From an uncultured Clostridia bacterium (GTDB taxonomy: Bacteria; Bacillota; Clostridia; TANB77; CAG-508), in NCBI GenBank assembly GCA_934129785.1, contig CAKOWW010000003.1, positions 38,634 to 102,633 on the forward strand: a stretch of 64,000 nt of DNA, given 5' to 3'. Of this stretch, positions 8,984 through 17,004 are shown in pieces. The translations under genes were made by a program, and so were the position numbers. Each line of letters starts with the position of its first letter. Position 1 is the first letter of the stretch. The notes under the pieces were generated by a model, which searched no databases, was not told where the DNA came from, and worked only from the letters and a program-made list of their open reading frames with translations.

Positions 8984-9067
8984 GGCTTAAGCTAGCCACT
9001 AGAGCATCCGCCGAATATTTCGATAACTCTAGACCTCGTCAACACTAATATGTAGTGTCCAGGCGCT
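8984..9067 (-). ncRNA. glmS ribozyme-riboswitch
   Basis: On the minus strand the leader reads AGCGCCTGGAC, a P1 hairpin ACACTA/TAGTGT, GTTGACGAGG, ATCGAA, CGGCGGATG and a terminal hairpin GGCT-AGCC. These are the invariant blocks of the glmS ribozyme (Rfam glmS class). Self-cleavage, activated by glucosamine-6-phosphate, is expected just 5' of the G pairing with position 9066. About 110 bases separate it from the glmS start. Confidence 0.93.
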
Positions 9068-9132
9068 TTATTATTTAACATGTACTCCTTTCTTTTATTT
9101 TTTATTGTGCATTTCTTTCAACTTATGTTATT

Positions 9133-9161
9133 ATATTATCCTAAAAATTGAAATGTTACAA
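9133..9161 (-). promoter_or_regulatory. Promoter of glmS
   Basis: Minus strand TTGTAA (9161-9156), 17-base spacer, TAATAT (9138-9133), upstream of the ribozyme. Confidence 0.5.
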
Positions 9162-9179
9162 GAGTATTTAGAAAATTTC

Positions 9180-9208
9180 TTGAATTTGGTCAAATTATAA
9201 TATATAAT
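9180..9208 (+). promoter_or_regulatory. Promoter of mtnN
   Basis: TTGAAT (9180-9185), 17 bases, TATAAT (9203-9208), 22 bases before the start codon; divergent from the glmS promoter. Confidence 0.65.
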
Positions 9209-9230
9209 TACGAAAGAAAAGAGGGATAAT

Positions 9231-9929
9231 ATGAAAAAAGTTGGAATTATAACAGCAATGGATGAAGAATGCGAAGCAATAGAAGACTTAATGCAAGATA
9301 TAGAAAGAAAAGAGATATATGGAACTGAATTTATAGTAGGAAAAATAGAAAACAAAGAATGTGTGTTAGCTAGAAGTGGGGTAGGAAAAGTAAATGCTGC
9401 AAGAACTACACAAATAATGATAGATAAATTTGAAGTTGAATCTATAATGAACTTAGGTTCAGCAGGTGCAATAAATGAAGATTTAGAAATAGGGGATATT
9501 GTAATAGGCGAACATGTAGTACAACATGACTTTGATATAACTGCATTTGGTCATAGCAAAGGATATATAACAGGTGTTGGGAATTTTGTAGAATGTGAAG
9601 GGAAACTTATTTATAAATTCCAGAAAGCAATAAAAAATCTTGAAGATAAAAATTACAAAATAAAAATGGGAATAGTTGCAACAGGCGATATATTCTGTAC
9701 AGAAGTTGAAATGAAAGAAAAAATAAGAACTAAATTTGATGCAGATGTTGTGGATATGGAGTGTGCAGCAATAGCTCAAGTAGCTTATTTGGACGAAATT
9801 CCTTTTGTTGTAGTAAGAAGTATATCTGATACACCAAATGGAGAAAATGCATCAACTTTTGAAGAAAACTTAAGATTAGCCTCAAAAAGATGTGCAGAAA
9901 TTTTAAAAGAATATATGAGAGAAGAATAA
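9231..9929 (+). CDS. mtnN: 5'-methylthioadenosine/S-adenosylhomocysteine nucleosidase
   Basis: 232 residues, full length. Splits adenine from methylthioadenosine and S-adenosylhomocysteine, recycling by-products of methylation and polyamine synthesis. Nucleoside phosphorylase-I fold: starts KVGIITAMDEE, has LARSGVGKVNAA, LGSAGAI, the substrate region DMECAAIAQVA and the catalytic-Asp motif RSISDTPNG. Start ATG 9231 follows AAAAGAGGGATAAT. Single-gene unit with own promoter and terminator. Confidence 0.93.
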   Translation: MKKVGIITAMDEECEAIEDLMQDIERKEIYGTEFIVGKIENKECVLARSGVGKVNAARTTQIMIDKFEVESIMNLGSAGAINEDLEIGDIVIGEHVVQHDFDITAFGHSKGYITGVGNFVECEGKLIYKFQKAIKNLEDKNYKIKMGIVATGDIFCTEVEMKEKIRTKFDADVVDMECAAIAQVAYLDEIPFVVVRSISDTPNGENASTFEENLRLASKRCAEILKEYMREE

Positions 9930-9957
9930 ACACTTGACTTTACATAAAAAATAGTAT

Positions 9958-10003
9958 AGAATACAAAACAAGAATTTAATTCTTAATTTGTATTCTATTT
10001 TTT
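9958..10003 (+). terminator. Terminator of mtnN
   Basis: AGAATACAAA / TTTGTATTCT stem with inner AAGAATT/AATTCTT, then ATTTTTT. Confidence 0.7.
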
Positions 10004-10140
10004 ATATCAAAAATCTTAAAAAATCCAAAAAAATGAAAAAGAAAGAGAAAAAACATGAAAGGAAGTGATAATACATTTATTTTACCAGTAAAACAAAATT
10101 GACAAAGAAGTCAATAAAATATAATATTAGGAGGAGATAA

Positions 10141-11160
10141 ATGAACGAAGTAATATATTGCAATTATGGATTACAAAAGAGTAAAATAGAAAATTATTAT
10201 AGACAAGAAAAAAGATCATTTTTTTGCATGGTAAAAGAAGATGAAGCTGAATATGAAATTGAGGTAAATCAGCCACACGATAAAGGTTATAAAATAATTT
10301 TGGGAGATAAGGGAGAAGCAGCAAACTTTATTAGTAAAAGTTTAAACATAGAGATAGGACCAAAGGACATAGAAAAATATACAACACATTTTATAACAAA
10401 TAATTTTAGAAATAAGGATACAGACGTTGTTTATAAATTGAAGAATCAAAAAATATTTTTTCTTATTGAACACCAATCAAGTGTGGATTATGCAATGCCT
10501 TACAGATTGTTAATGTATGAAATGGAAATAATAAAAAGTGCTGTTGATGAAAAAAAGTTGCACATGTCAGATTATAAAATTCCAACAGTATATTCAATAG
10601 TATTATATACAGGAAAAAGAAAATGGAATGTAAAAAATGATTTTAATGAAATGCAAGAAAAACTAAAAGGAACATCGGCAATCACATTAACAAATTATTA
10701 TTTAGCAGACATAAGCAAAATGAAAGATGAAGAATTAATGGAAGATAAAAATTTATTATCAAAAGTGATGTTGTTAGATAAATCCAAAACCAAAGATGAG
10801 CTTGAACGAAATTTGAATGAAATCACACAAAGACAAATGGTAGATGAAAAGAAAAATACCCTAAAAAAGATAATATATTTTACTTTAGTAAAAAAAATAG
10901 GAATTGAAAAAGCTAAAGAATATTTAAAGAAATTAGAGAAAGGAGATTATAAAAGTATGTCTATGTTTGAAAAATATTTAGAAGATTTATTTGATAAAGG
11001 AGAGGAAAAGGGAATAGAAAAAGGAGTTCAAAATACAATAGAAAAGATTGTGAAAAACATGATAAAGAATAATTTGGCTGATAAACAAATTATGAAAATT
11101 GCAAATATATCAAAAGAAAAATTGCTAGAAATCAAAAGTAAAATATTAGTACAAAAATAA
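10141..11160 (+). CDS. Rpn/PD-(D/E)XK family recombination-promoting nuclease
   Basis: 339 residues of the Rpn (Transposase_31, PD-(D/E)XK) family, nucleases linked to RecA-independent recombination and genome defence or mobility. The family opening HDKGYKIILGDK (residues 44-55), catalytic core DTDVVYKLKNQKIFFLIEHQSS (residues 97-118) and MPYRLLMYEMEI are present, with the Asp and the Glu-x-Gln pair intact. The C-terminal third is helical and Lys/Glu-rich (KGEEKGIEKGVQNTIEK), as usual in the family. Unusually about 40 residues precede the domain. Start ATG 10141 after TAGGAGGAGATAA. A broken relative lies at 14.7 kb. Confidence 0.8.
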   Translation: MNEVIYCNYGLQKSKIENYYRQEKRSFFCMVKEDEAEYEIEVNQPHDKGYKIILGDKGEAANFISKSLNIEIGPKDIEKYTTHFITNNFRNKDTDVVYKLKNQKIFFLIEHQSSVDYAMPYRLLMYEMEIIKSAVDEKKLHMSDYKIPTVYSIVLYTGKRKWNVKNDFNEMQEKLKGTSAITLTNYYLADISKMKDEELMEDKNLLSKVMLLDKSKTKDELERNLNEITQRQMVDEKKNTLKKIIYFTLVKKIGIEKAKEYLKKLEKGDYKSMSMFEKYLEDLFDKGEEKGIEKGVQNTIEKIVKNMIKNNLADKQIMKIANISKEKLLEIKSKILVQK

Positions 11161-11242
11161 TTTACAAACAATTCACAAAAATGGCTTGTATAAAATTTAT
11201 TAATTAGTATATAATCTATATAGATTGAAAGGAGTGATTTTT

Positions 11243-12319
11243 GTGGATAGAAAAATCAAAGTAATTCAATATGGTGTGGGCAAAATGAGTGTATATACAA
11301 TGAGATATGTATACGAAAAGGGAGCTGAAATTGTAGGAGCAATTGATGTAAACCCAGCAGTAATAGGAAAAGACATAGGTGAAATAATGGGAATAGAAAA
11401 CAAAGGAGTAAAAGTTGTATCAGTTGAAGATGCTGAAAAAATGATACAAGAAACAAAACCTGATATTGCAATAGTAACAACAATGAGCTTAATTAAAGAT
11501 GTAGAAGATGCATTAATGTTATGTGCAAAATTAGGTGTAAATGCAATAACAACTTGTGAAGAGGCTTTTTACCCAATGAATTCAAACCCAGCAATAACTA
11601 AAAAATTAGATGAAATGGCTAAAAAAACAAATTGTACAATAACAGGAAGTGGATATCAAGATATTTATTGGGGACAACTTATATCAAGTATTGCAGGCTC
11701 AACACATACAATTAAAAAAATTAAAGGAAGTTCAAGCTACAATGTAGAGGACTATGGAATAGCCTTAGCTAAAGCACATGGTTCAGGATTAACTTTAGAA
11801 GAATTTGACAAACAAGTAGCATCAGTAGATAGAATATCAGATGAAGAAAGAAAAGAAATGATAGAAAAAGGAGAATATTTACCTTCATATATGTGGAATG
11901 TAAATGGTTGGTTATGTGATAAATTAGGACTTACAGTAAAATCACAAACACAAAAAACAGTGCCACAAACATATTCAGAGGATATATATTCAACAACTTT
12001 AGGAATGACAGTAAAAGCTGGAGACGCAACAGGAATGAGTGCAGTTGTTACAACTGAAACAGAAGAGGGAATAACAATTGAAAGTGAATGTATAGGAAAA
12101 GTATATGCTAAAGATGAATTTGATAAGAATGAATGGACAATAATTGGAGAACCTGAAACAACATTAGTTATAAATAAACCAGCAACAGTTGAACTTACTT
12201 GTGCAAGTGTTGTTAATAGAATCCCAGATGTTATGAATTCAAAAGCGGGTTATGTTCCAACAGAAGAAATGGGAGACTTATATTATAGAATAAAACCATT
12301 AAATGAATATGTAAGATAG
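11243..12319 (+). CDS. 2,4-diaminopentanoate dehydrogenase-like NAD(P)-dependent oxidoreductase
   Basis: 358 residues with an N-terminal Rossmann fold (VIQYGVGKMSVYTMRYVYEKG, then EIVGAIDVNP) and a dihydrodipicolinate reductase-like architecture. Closest remembered family is Ord, the 2,4-diaminopentanoate dehydrogenase of clostridial ornithine fermentation. No other ornithine-pathway gene is adjacent, so the substrate is uncertain. Start GTG 11243 sits seven bases after AAAGGAGTG; the in-frame TTG at 11225 precedes the RBS. Motif CASVVNRIPDV near the C-terminus is typical of this group. Confidence 0.65.
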   Translation: MDRKIKVIQYGVGKMSVYTMRYVYEKGAEIVGAIDVNPAVIGKDIGEIMGIENKGVKVVSVEDAEKMIQETKPDIAIVTTMSLIKDVEDALMLCAKLGVNAITTCEEAFYPMNSNPAITKKLDEMAKKTNCTITGSGYQDIYWGQLISSIAGSTHTIKKIKGSSSYNVEDYGIALAKAHGSGLTLEEFDKQVASVDRISDEERKEMIEKGEYLPSYMWNVNGWLCDKLGLTVKSQTQKTVPQTYSEDIYSTTLGMTVKAGDATGMSAVVTTETEEGITIESECIGKVYAKDEFDKNEWTIIGEPETTLVINKPATVELTCASVVNRIPDVMNSKAGYVPTEEMGDLYYRIKPLNEYVR

Positions 12320-12359
12320 ACTAACAATTTACATTATCTGTAAAAATATTCTTGAGGAC

Positions 12360-12388
12360 TTGATTTTTTCTTGTATTTATGTTATAAT
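12360..12388 (+). promoter_or_regulatory. Sigma-A promoter of the 97-residue gene
   Basis: TTGATT (12360-12365), 17 bases, TATAAT (12383-12388). Confidence 0.7.
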
Positions 12389-12443
12389 ACCTCTGTATTG
12401 AGAAAAGAGAGGTGAAAAACTTAAAGTAAAACTTTAAGCAAAT

Positions 12444-12737
12444 ATGAATGTTTTAAAAGTAATAAAAGACTTTTGTGGAGTTGGAGAAGTAGAAGTATCA
12501 GATGCTATAATTAAAACAAATGCAGAAGATGTTAATGGATTAGTATCTCCTATTAATGAAAAAATAATGAAAGAATCATGTAAAAGGGTTGAAAAGCTAG
12601 AAGAAGAGTTTACTATTCCAAATGACAGAAAAACAACATTAGAAAAAAAGCAAAAGCCAAAAAAAGTAATGAATATAGATAATGATAATAAAACTGGTAA
12701 TGTAAGAAATAAAGGAAATATAGAAAAAGAAAGATGA
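12444..12737 (+). CDS. Hypothetical 97-residue protein
   Basis: Unrecognised. Charged, with a likely folded N-terminal half (VLKVIKDFCGVGEVEVSDAIIK) and a Lys/Asn-rich disordered tail. A good promoter sits 55 bases upstream and a perfect hairpin terminator downstream. The only SD-like sequence, AGAGAGGTG at about 12405-12413, is about 30 bases from the ATG, and a CTTAAAGT/ACTTTAAG hairpin lies between the two, which could bring them closer or gate initiation. Alternatively a five-codon leader (GTG at 12412) precedes the gene. Confidence 0.5.
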   Translation: MNVLKVIKDFCGVGEVEVSDAIIKTNAEDVNGLVSPINEKIMKESCKRVEKLEEEFTIPNDRKTTLEKKQKPKKVMNIDNDNKTGNVRNKGNIEKER

Positions 12738-12739
12738 AT

Positions 12740-12770
12740 ATACAAGAAATTTTAGATTTCTTGTATTTTT
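12740..12770 (+). terminator. Terminator of the 97-residue gene
   Basis: ATACAAGAAAT / ATTTCTTGTAT stem, TTTAG loop, TTTT tail. Confidence 0.85.
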
Positions 12771-12773
12771 ATC

Positions 12774-12802
12774 TTGACAAATGGAAAAACTACCGTTATA
12801 AT
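12774..12802 (+). promoter_or_regulatory. Consensus promoter of tRNA-Met
   Basis: Perfect TTGACA (12774-12779), 17 bases, perfect TATAAT (12797-12802). Confidence 0.85.
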
Positions 12803-12835
12803 AGATTTTGTCAGTTATCATTGCTGACACAACCT

Positions 12836-12912
12836 GGCGAAGTAGCTCAGTTGGCTAGAGCATTCGGTTCATACCCGAAGGGTCATGTGTTCGAATCACA
12901 TCTTCGCTACCA
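12836..12912 (+). tRNA. tRNA-Met (CAT)
   Basis: 77-base cloverleaf with encoded CCA: acceptor GGCGAAG/CTTCGCT, anticodon stem TTCGG/CCGAA around loop TTCATAC, T-arm ATGTG-TTCGAAT-CACAT. Anticodon CAT with G1-T72 rather than the initiator mismatch, so elongator Met is most likely; a tRNA-Ile2 with modified CAT is the alternative. Its 3' 46 bases recur at 13459-13504. Confidence 0.92.
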
Positions 12913-12919
12913 ATAAATT

Positions 12920-12943
12920 AGCCCATTTGAGGGCTTTTTTTTA
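12920..12943 (+). terminator. Terminator of tRNA-Met
   Basis: AGCCC-ATTTGA-GGGCT stem-loop and eight T. Confidence 0.85.
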
Positions 12944-13148
12944 TTATAGGAAATTCATTTGATGAAGTACAAAACAAAATAATTGTAAAATTTTACTGTG
13001 TTCGCTTGTTTTGGGGTAAAAAATGTTATATAGTGTTATACATAGAAAATGAGAATAAGCGGAGTGTGTTGCCACCTTTAACTCTTTGATGTTTACATAC
13101 TACTTCCACGACTTCTGGTTGTGAGATTGATATATGGGGGTGGTTAAT

Positions 13149-13265
13149 ATGGTAGAATCAGTATTATTAAGTATTACATACCTACTTTTCTTTGGATTAG
13201 TAGGAATGGCTATCATAAATGTTGCCTTGTTAATCATCATTTGTATTTTACTACATAGGCAATAA
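13149..13265 (+). CDS. Short hydrophobic peptide, possible type I toxin-like
   Basis: 38 residues, ATG 13149 after GGGGGTGG. One long hydrophobic stretch (LLFFGLVGMAIINVALLIII) ending in LLHRQ. Downstream is a hairpin AAACCATTC / GAATGGTTT (about 13270-13305). Size, single helix and structured flanks fit small membrane toxins of type I toxin-antitoxin modules, but no antisense promoter was established and the protein family was not recognised. It lies inside the tRNA-flanked island. Confidence 0.4.
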   Translation: MVESVLLSITYLLFFGLVGMAIINVALLIIICILLHRQ

Positions 13266-13518
13266 AAAATAAACCATTCTGCTTTTGACCGAGTGAATGG
13301 TTTATCTATTTCTCTGGCAACCACTTTCGTGGCTCTCATTTTCTATTTTTATTATACACAGATTTTTAAAAAAAGTCAATTTTTTATAGTAATATTTTAT
13401 AAAAATGTATGCAACCGTGTATGCAACTAGAAAATAATATTTAATAAAAGTTTTATTAGTTCATACCCGAAGGACCACGTGTTCGAATCACATCTTCGCT
13501 ACCATTCAAATAAAAATT

Positions 13519-13555
13519 AAAATAGCTTGTATCAACAGATACTTGCTATTTTTTT
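13519..13555 (+). terminator. Terminator downstream of the tRNA-Met half copy
   Basis: AATAGC-TT-GTATC / GATAC-TT-GCTATT stem with seven T; would end transcription leaving the island. Confidence 0.75.
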
Positions 13556-13747
13556 GGGACAATAAAAAAGATAATAGTTAATAGTCTTATAAATAATATG
13601 TCAAATTAATAATTTCATAAATAAAAATTATATATAAAAACAGTATTTTAAAATTTCATAAATTAAAAATACATTTTCGTAAAATAAAATGAAAAATTTT
13701 AAAATCTAGTGATAAAATCCATATAACAAAATAAAGAGGTGATACAA

Positions 13748-14374
13748 ATGATTGATAGAATCTGTGCCTTTTTAACTAAAAGAATTAGAAAAGAAATGCC
13801 TGAAATTGATGACGAAAGAGCAGAAGTGATTTTCTATGGATTACAAAATATAGTAGGAGAAATTCCCAAAATATTTATAATGCTAGGAATAGCATATATA
13901 TTAGGAATATTCAAATGGTCATTATTTACTTTTTTAGCATTATTCCCATATAAAGGAACATCAGGTGGAGTACATTTAAAAACACATATAGGTTGCACAA
14001 TATTTACAACAATGTTTTATTGTATAATACCGTTTGCATCCCAATATATAGTGTTACCACAAATTGCAAAATATTTAGTGATAGCATGTGTTTGGATATT
14101 TGGAATGATAATGATAAAACTTTATGCACCAGCTGACACAGAAGATGTACCAATATTAGAAGAAGGCGTACGAAAGAAGAAAAGGATAGTGGCATATATA
14201 ACATTTTCATTAGGGATGCTTGTTGCTCTAATAACAGATAATAATATGATTACAAATATTTTAGTATTAGCAAATTTATTTCAAACAATTACAATTACTA
14301 AATTTATTTATAAATTGACAAATAGTAAGTATGGCTACGAAGTATATGGAGATACTTCAACTGAAATAGTTTGA
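13748..14374 (+). CDS. agrB: AgrB-type peptide maturation protease
   Basis: 208 residues, five to six membrane helices. AgrB is an integral membrane cysteine endopeptidase that trims the AgrD propeptide and forms the thiolactone. The family signature FPYKGTSGGVHLKTHIGC contains the catalytic His and Cys. The N-terminal amphipathic block (IRKEMPEIDDERAEVIFYGLQNIVGEIPK) is also typical. Start ATG 13748 is preceded by AAAGAGGTGATACAA. agrD follows 63 bases later; the sensor and regulator are about 2.6 kb away on the other strand. Confidence 0.9.
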   Translation: MIDRICAFLTKRIRKEMPEIDDERAEVIFYGLQNIVGEIPKIFIMLGIAYILGIFKWSLFTFLALFPYKGTSGGVHLKTHIGCTIFTTMFYCIIPFASQYIVLPQIAKYLVIACVWIFGMIMIKLYAPADTEDVPILEEGVRKKKRIVAYITFSLGMLVALITDNNMITNILVLANLFQTITITKFIYKLTNSKYGYEVYGDTSTEIV

Positions 14375-14437
14375 TATAAAATATGTACCGGTAATATTTT
14401 ATGTTATATAGATTTTTATACTAAGGAGGGGATGTTT

Positions 14438-14557
14438 ATGTTAAAATTTTTAGCAAAAACAGCAGAAAAATACGCAAAAGCAACAAATACGGCATGCTTT
14501 GTTATGGGGATATTTCACCAACCTAAAATGCCAAAATGTATGATAAAAAAAGATTAA
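14438..14557 (+). CDS. agrD: AgrD-type cyclic peptide (autoinducer) precursor
   Basis: 39-residue peptide, too short for usual gene callers. Ends of the pattern are clear: an amphipathic N-terminal helix (MLKFLAKTAEKYAKATN), a core with the single ring-forming Cys20 (TACFVMG) and the conserved recognition tail HQPKMP, then a short basic C-terminus. Start ATG 14438 lies seven bases after AGGAGGGG (an ATG six bases upstream is also possible). AgrB would cleave after the core and close a thiolactone on Cys20; exact ring size cannot be read from sequence. The tail is basic rather than acidic, and a second Cys34 lies in it. Confidence 0.87.
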   Translation: MLKFLAKTAEKYAKATNTACFVMGIFHQPKMPKCMIKKD

Positions 14558-14569
14558 TTATAAACTAGT

Positions 14570-14611
14570 TCATTGGTAAATATAGCTTGAAAATGATATA
14601 TTTACCAATGA
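14570..14611 (+). terminator. Long inverted repeat after agrD (terminator or operator)
   Basis: TCATTGGTAAATATA (14570-14584) and its exact complement TATATTTACCAATGA (14597-14611), 12-base loop. No long T-run follows, so a role other than termination, such as mRNA end protection or protein binding, is possible. Confidence 0.5.
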
Positions 14612-14704
14612 TATAACTTAAAAGTTATATTTATATACAATCCAAGAAAGAAAGTACTTTAAAGGAAAACTATTTTTAGTAACATCCTTTAAAGTATTTT
14701 TTTT

Positions 14705-15039
14705 ATGTTTTAAAAAACTATTTCGGAAGAGAAGAAATAAAGTCTGGAACCAAAGAATTGGTAAGAAGTATATTAGAAGAAGAAATAACTGAAATAGATT
14801 TAGAACAAAATCAAATACTAGAAAAAACATAAAAGACGAAAAAATAGGAATACTAGACATAAGAGCTAAACAACAATACAAACTGCGATGTAGAAATACA
14901 ATTAGAAGACCAAAAGAACATAGAAAAAAGAGCGTTATATTATTGGTCAAAAATGTATATAGAAAGTATAAAAGCAAACGGATTTGGAAAACATAGTGGT
15001 GGAAGAAAATTCGTGTACAAACTTTTAGTACAAATATAG
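14705..15039 (+). pseudogene. Rpn/PD-(D/E)XK nuclease fragment, two frameshifts
   Basis: Remnant of an Rpn-family nuclease. Frame 1 gives KNYFGREEIKSGTKELVRSI then EIDLEQNQILEK; the frame shifts near 14828 to give IKDEKIGILDIRAK, and again near 14880 to give CDVEIQLEDQKNIEKRALYYW and SKMYIESI. Both the N-terminus and the C-terminal half of the family are lost. Neither shift is at a CGG codon; this is ordinary decay and a useful contrast to the four CGG sites. Confidence 0.75.
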
Positions 15040-15095
15040 AATATGCTCAGAGAAAAAAGAAAAATTATGAATTATAAAAAATGGGAGAGAATAAA

Positions 15096-16815
15096 ATGGT
15101 AAAAACAAAAGAGGAAAAGGGAATTACATTAATTGCGTTAGTGATAACAATAGTGGTGCTTTTGATACTTGCTGGAGTAAGTATAGCGATGCTAACAGGA
15201 AATAACGGAATACTAACACAAGCCAAAAACTCAAAACAAGTAACAGAAAAAGCCGAACAAAAAGAAAAGGAAGATTTAATAAAACAAGAAATGCTAGCAA
15301 ATAATAGTAATGTAAATATTCCAAATCTAAAAGAAGGAATGATACCGGTAAAATGGAATGCAACTAACAAAACATGGGAAGTAGCAGATAAAAGCAATAT
15401 CGGAAATGACTGGTATGACTATTCTGCGGATAGAAAAAAATGGGCAAATGTAGTAACAGTAAAAGAAAATTGCAGTAATGGAAAAACAAGAGAAGATTAT
15501 TTAAGTGCAAGAGTTGGAACACCAATACCAGAAGATGATATAACAACAATGTTTGTATGGATACCAAGATACAGCTATTATGTAAAAAGTGGATATCATA
15601 CAAATGCAAATGGAACAGGAGAATTTGCAATAAAATTTTTAATAGGAACATCAGATAAAATTATAGATGCACCAGAGGGGCAAGACACAGCAATAAGAAC
15701 AAGTAATACAAATGGAGAAACAAATGGTGGAAAATATGTAGTTCACCCAGCATTTACATCAGATACAGATTTAGGTGGAACAGGTAGTGAATTATCTGGA
15801 ATATGGGTAGGAAAATTTGAATCAAGTAATATCGAATCACCGAAAGACAATGAAGGAATAACACGGAAGTAGTGAAGAAAAATTAATATGTGGTTATGGC
15901 AATAATACAGACATAACAATAAGACCAAATGTAACAAGCTGGAGATATATTACTGTAAATGGTATATTCACAGTTTCTCAAAATATGTCAAAAGATGAAG
16001 CAAAAATATATGGATTTAACAATTCAGAAATAACAACAACAATGATGCAAAATAGCCAATGGGGAGCAGTAGTATATTTAGCACAAAGCAAATATGGTAA
16101 TATGCAAAAATCAAATGATGGACAATCTGGAATATGGAATAATCCATATAATGAGGGAATAACAGTTCCTACCTCAGATAATGAATATAAAATTTTTAAT
16201 AAATCAGTAACATTAACAGGAATGTCAGGAAGCAGTAGAGATGATTATACGAGTTATTATTCAGTAGCGGTAGATGGAAGTAAAAAATATAACGAAGATA
16301 GTATAGAAATAACTTATACAAACATAAATAATAATGCTATAACCGGCGATAATTATACAAACATATTTTATAGATATTATACAGAAAATGGACAAAAAGC
16401 AAGTACAACTAGAAATATATATGGAATATACGATATGTCAGGAGGTTCATGGGAATATATGGCAAATTATTTAGGAAGTGTTACAGGAAATCAATTTGTA
16501 TCTAAGTTCCTAAAAATTGAATCAAAATACCAAACTCCATATGCTGGAACAGGTGTAACGTCTAGCACAGAAGATAGAACAATGAATTATGAAGCAAATA
16601 AAGGAAAATATGGAGACGCAATATGGGAAACATCAAATGGCGGTAATGGTCAGTCTAGTTGGAATGCAGATGGCTCCCACTTTCCATATCCAGATATTCC
16701 ATTCTTCTTACGAGGTGGATATTATTCTTATGGAGTTGAAACAGGACAATTTTGTTTTAACAATGGAGGTGGCGGTGGTCACAGTGCTGGTTCATTTCGT
16801 GTAGTTCTGTTCTAA
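15096..16815 (+). CDS. Pilin-like surface protein with FGE/C-type-lectin-like C-terminus, +1 shift at CGG (15864-15866)
   Basis: Joined product 572 residues. N-terminus KEEKGITLIALVITIVVLLI is a class-3-like prepilin signal: Gly before cleavage, then a hydrophobic helix. The middle is a variable secreted region. The C-terminus has GGSWEYMANYLG, LRGGYYSYG and a final SFRVVLF, typical of formylglycine-enzyme/C-type-lectin folds. Frame 1 ends CGG AAG TAG after EGIT; skipping the C gives TGSSEEKLICGYGN and an uninterrupted 317-codon frame with IRPNVTSWR. Start ATG 15096 follows GGGAGAG; ATG 15081 overlaps that RBS. Probably exported and pilus- or surface-attached. Alone the first part would lack the whole lectin domain. 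Confidence 0.7.
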
Positions 16816-16943
16816 CTGAACAAAAATGAAATATTTGAAATAATAAAGGGTGAAAAAATCCTATATAATATTTAGAGGAAAAAGTAAAATATGTAGGAAT
16901 ATGTAATATATATGTGCTTTTGTGATAATAGAAAAAATATATG

Positions 16944-16983
16944 AAAGAGATATGAATTAAAGTTTAACTCATATCTCTTTTTT
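16944..16983. terminator. Bidirectional terminator between pilin-like gene and agrC
   Basis: AAAGAGATATGA / TCATATCTCTTT perfect stem with T-runs on both strands. Confidence 0.8.
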
Positions 16984-17004
16984 ACAGAACTTTTTCAAAA
17001 TAAG

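Larger units (their letters stand above)
12867..13504 (+). mobile_element. Integration scar at tRNA-Met: direct repeats flanking about 0.6 kb
   Basis: The last 46 bases of the tRNA (12867-12912) are repeated at 13459-13504 with three mismatches, including CCA. A displaced 3' tRNA half is the usual mark of an element integrated by a tyrosine recombinase. Only about 550 bases lie between, with no integrase, so this is a deleted remnant or a very small passenger island. It encodes one short hydrophobic peptide. About 830 bases around it otherwise hold no gene. Confidence 0.65.

Noticed and set aside
13459..13504. Second tRNA-Met gene
   Set aside because: Only the 3' half is present; there is no acceptor 5' strand or D-arm.
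14705..15039. Rpn fragment as a recoded gene
   Set aside because: Two shifts at non-CGG positions and both ends missing: an ordinary pseudogene.
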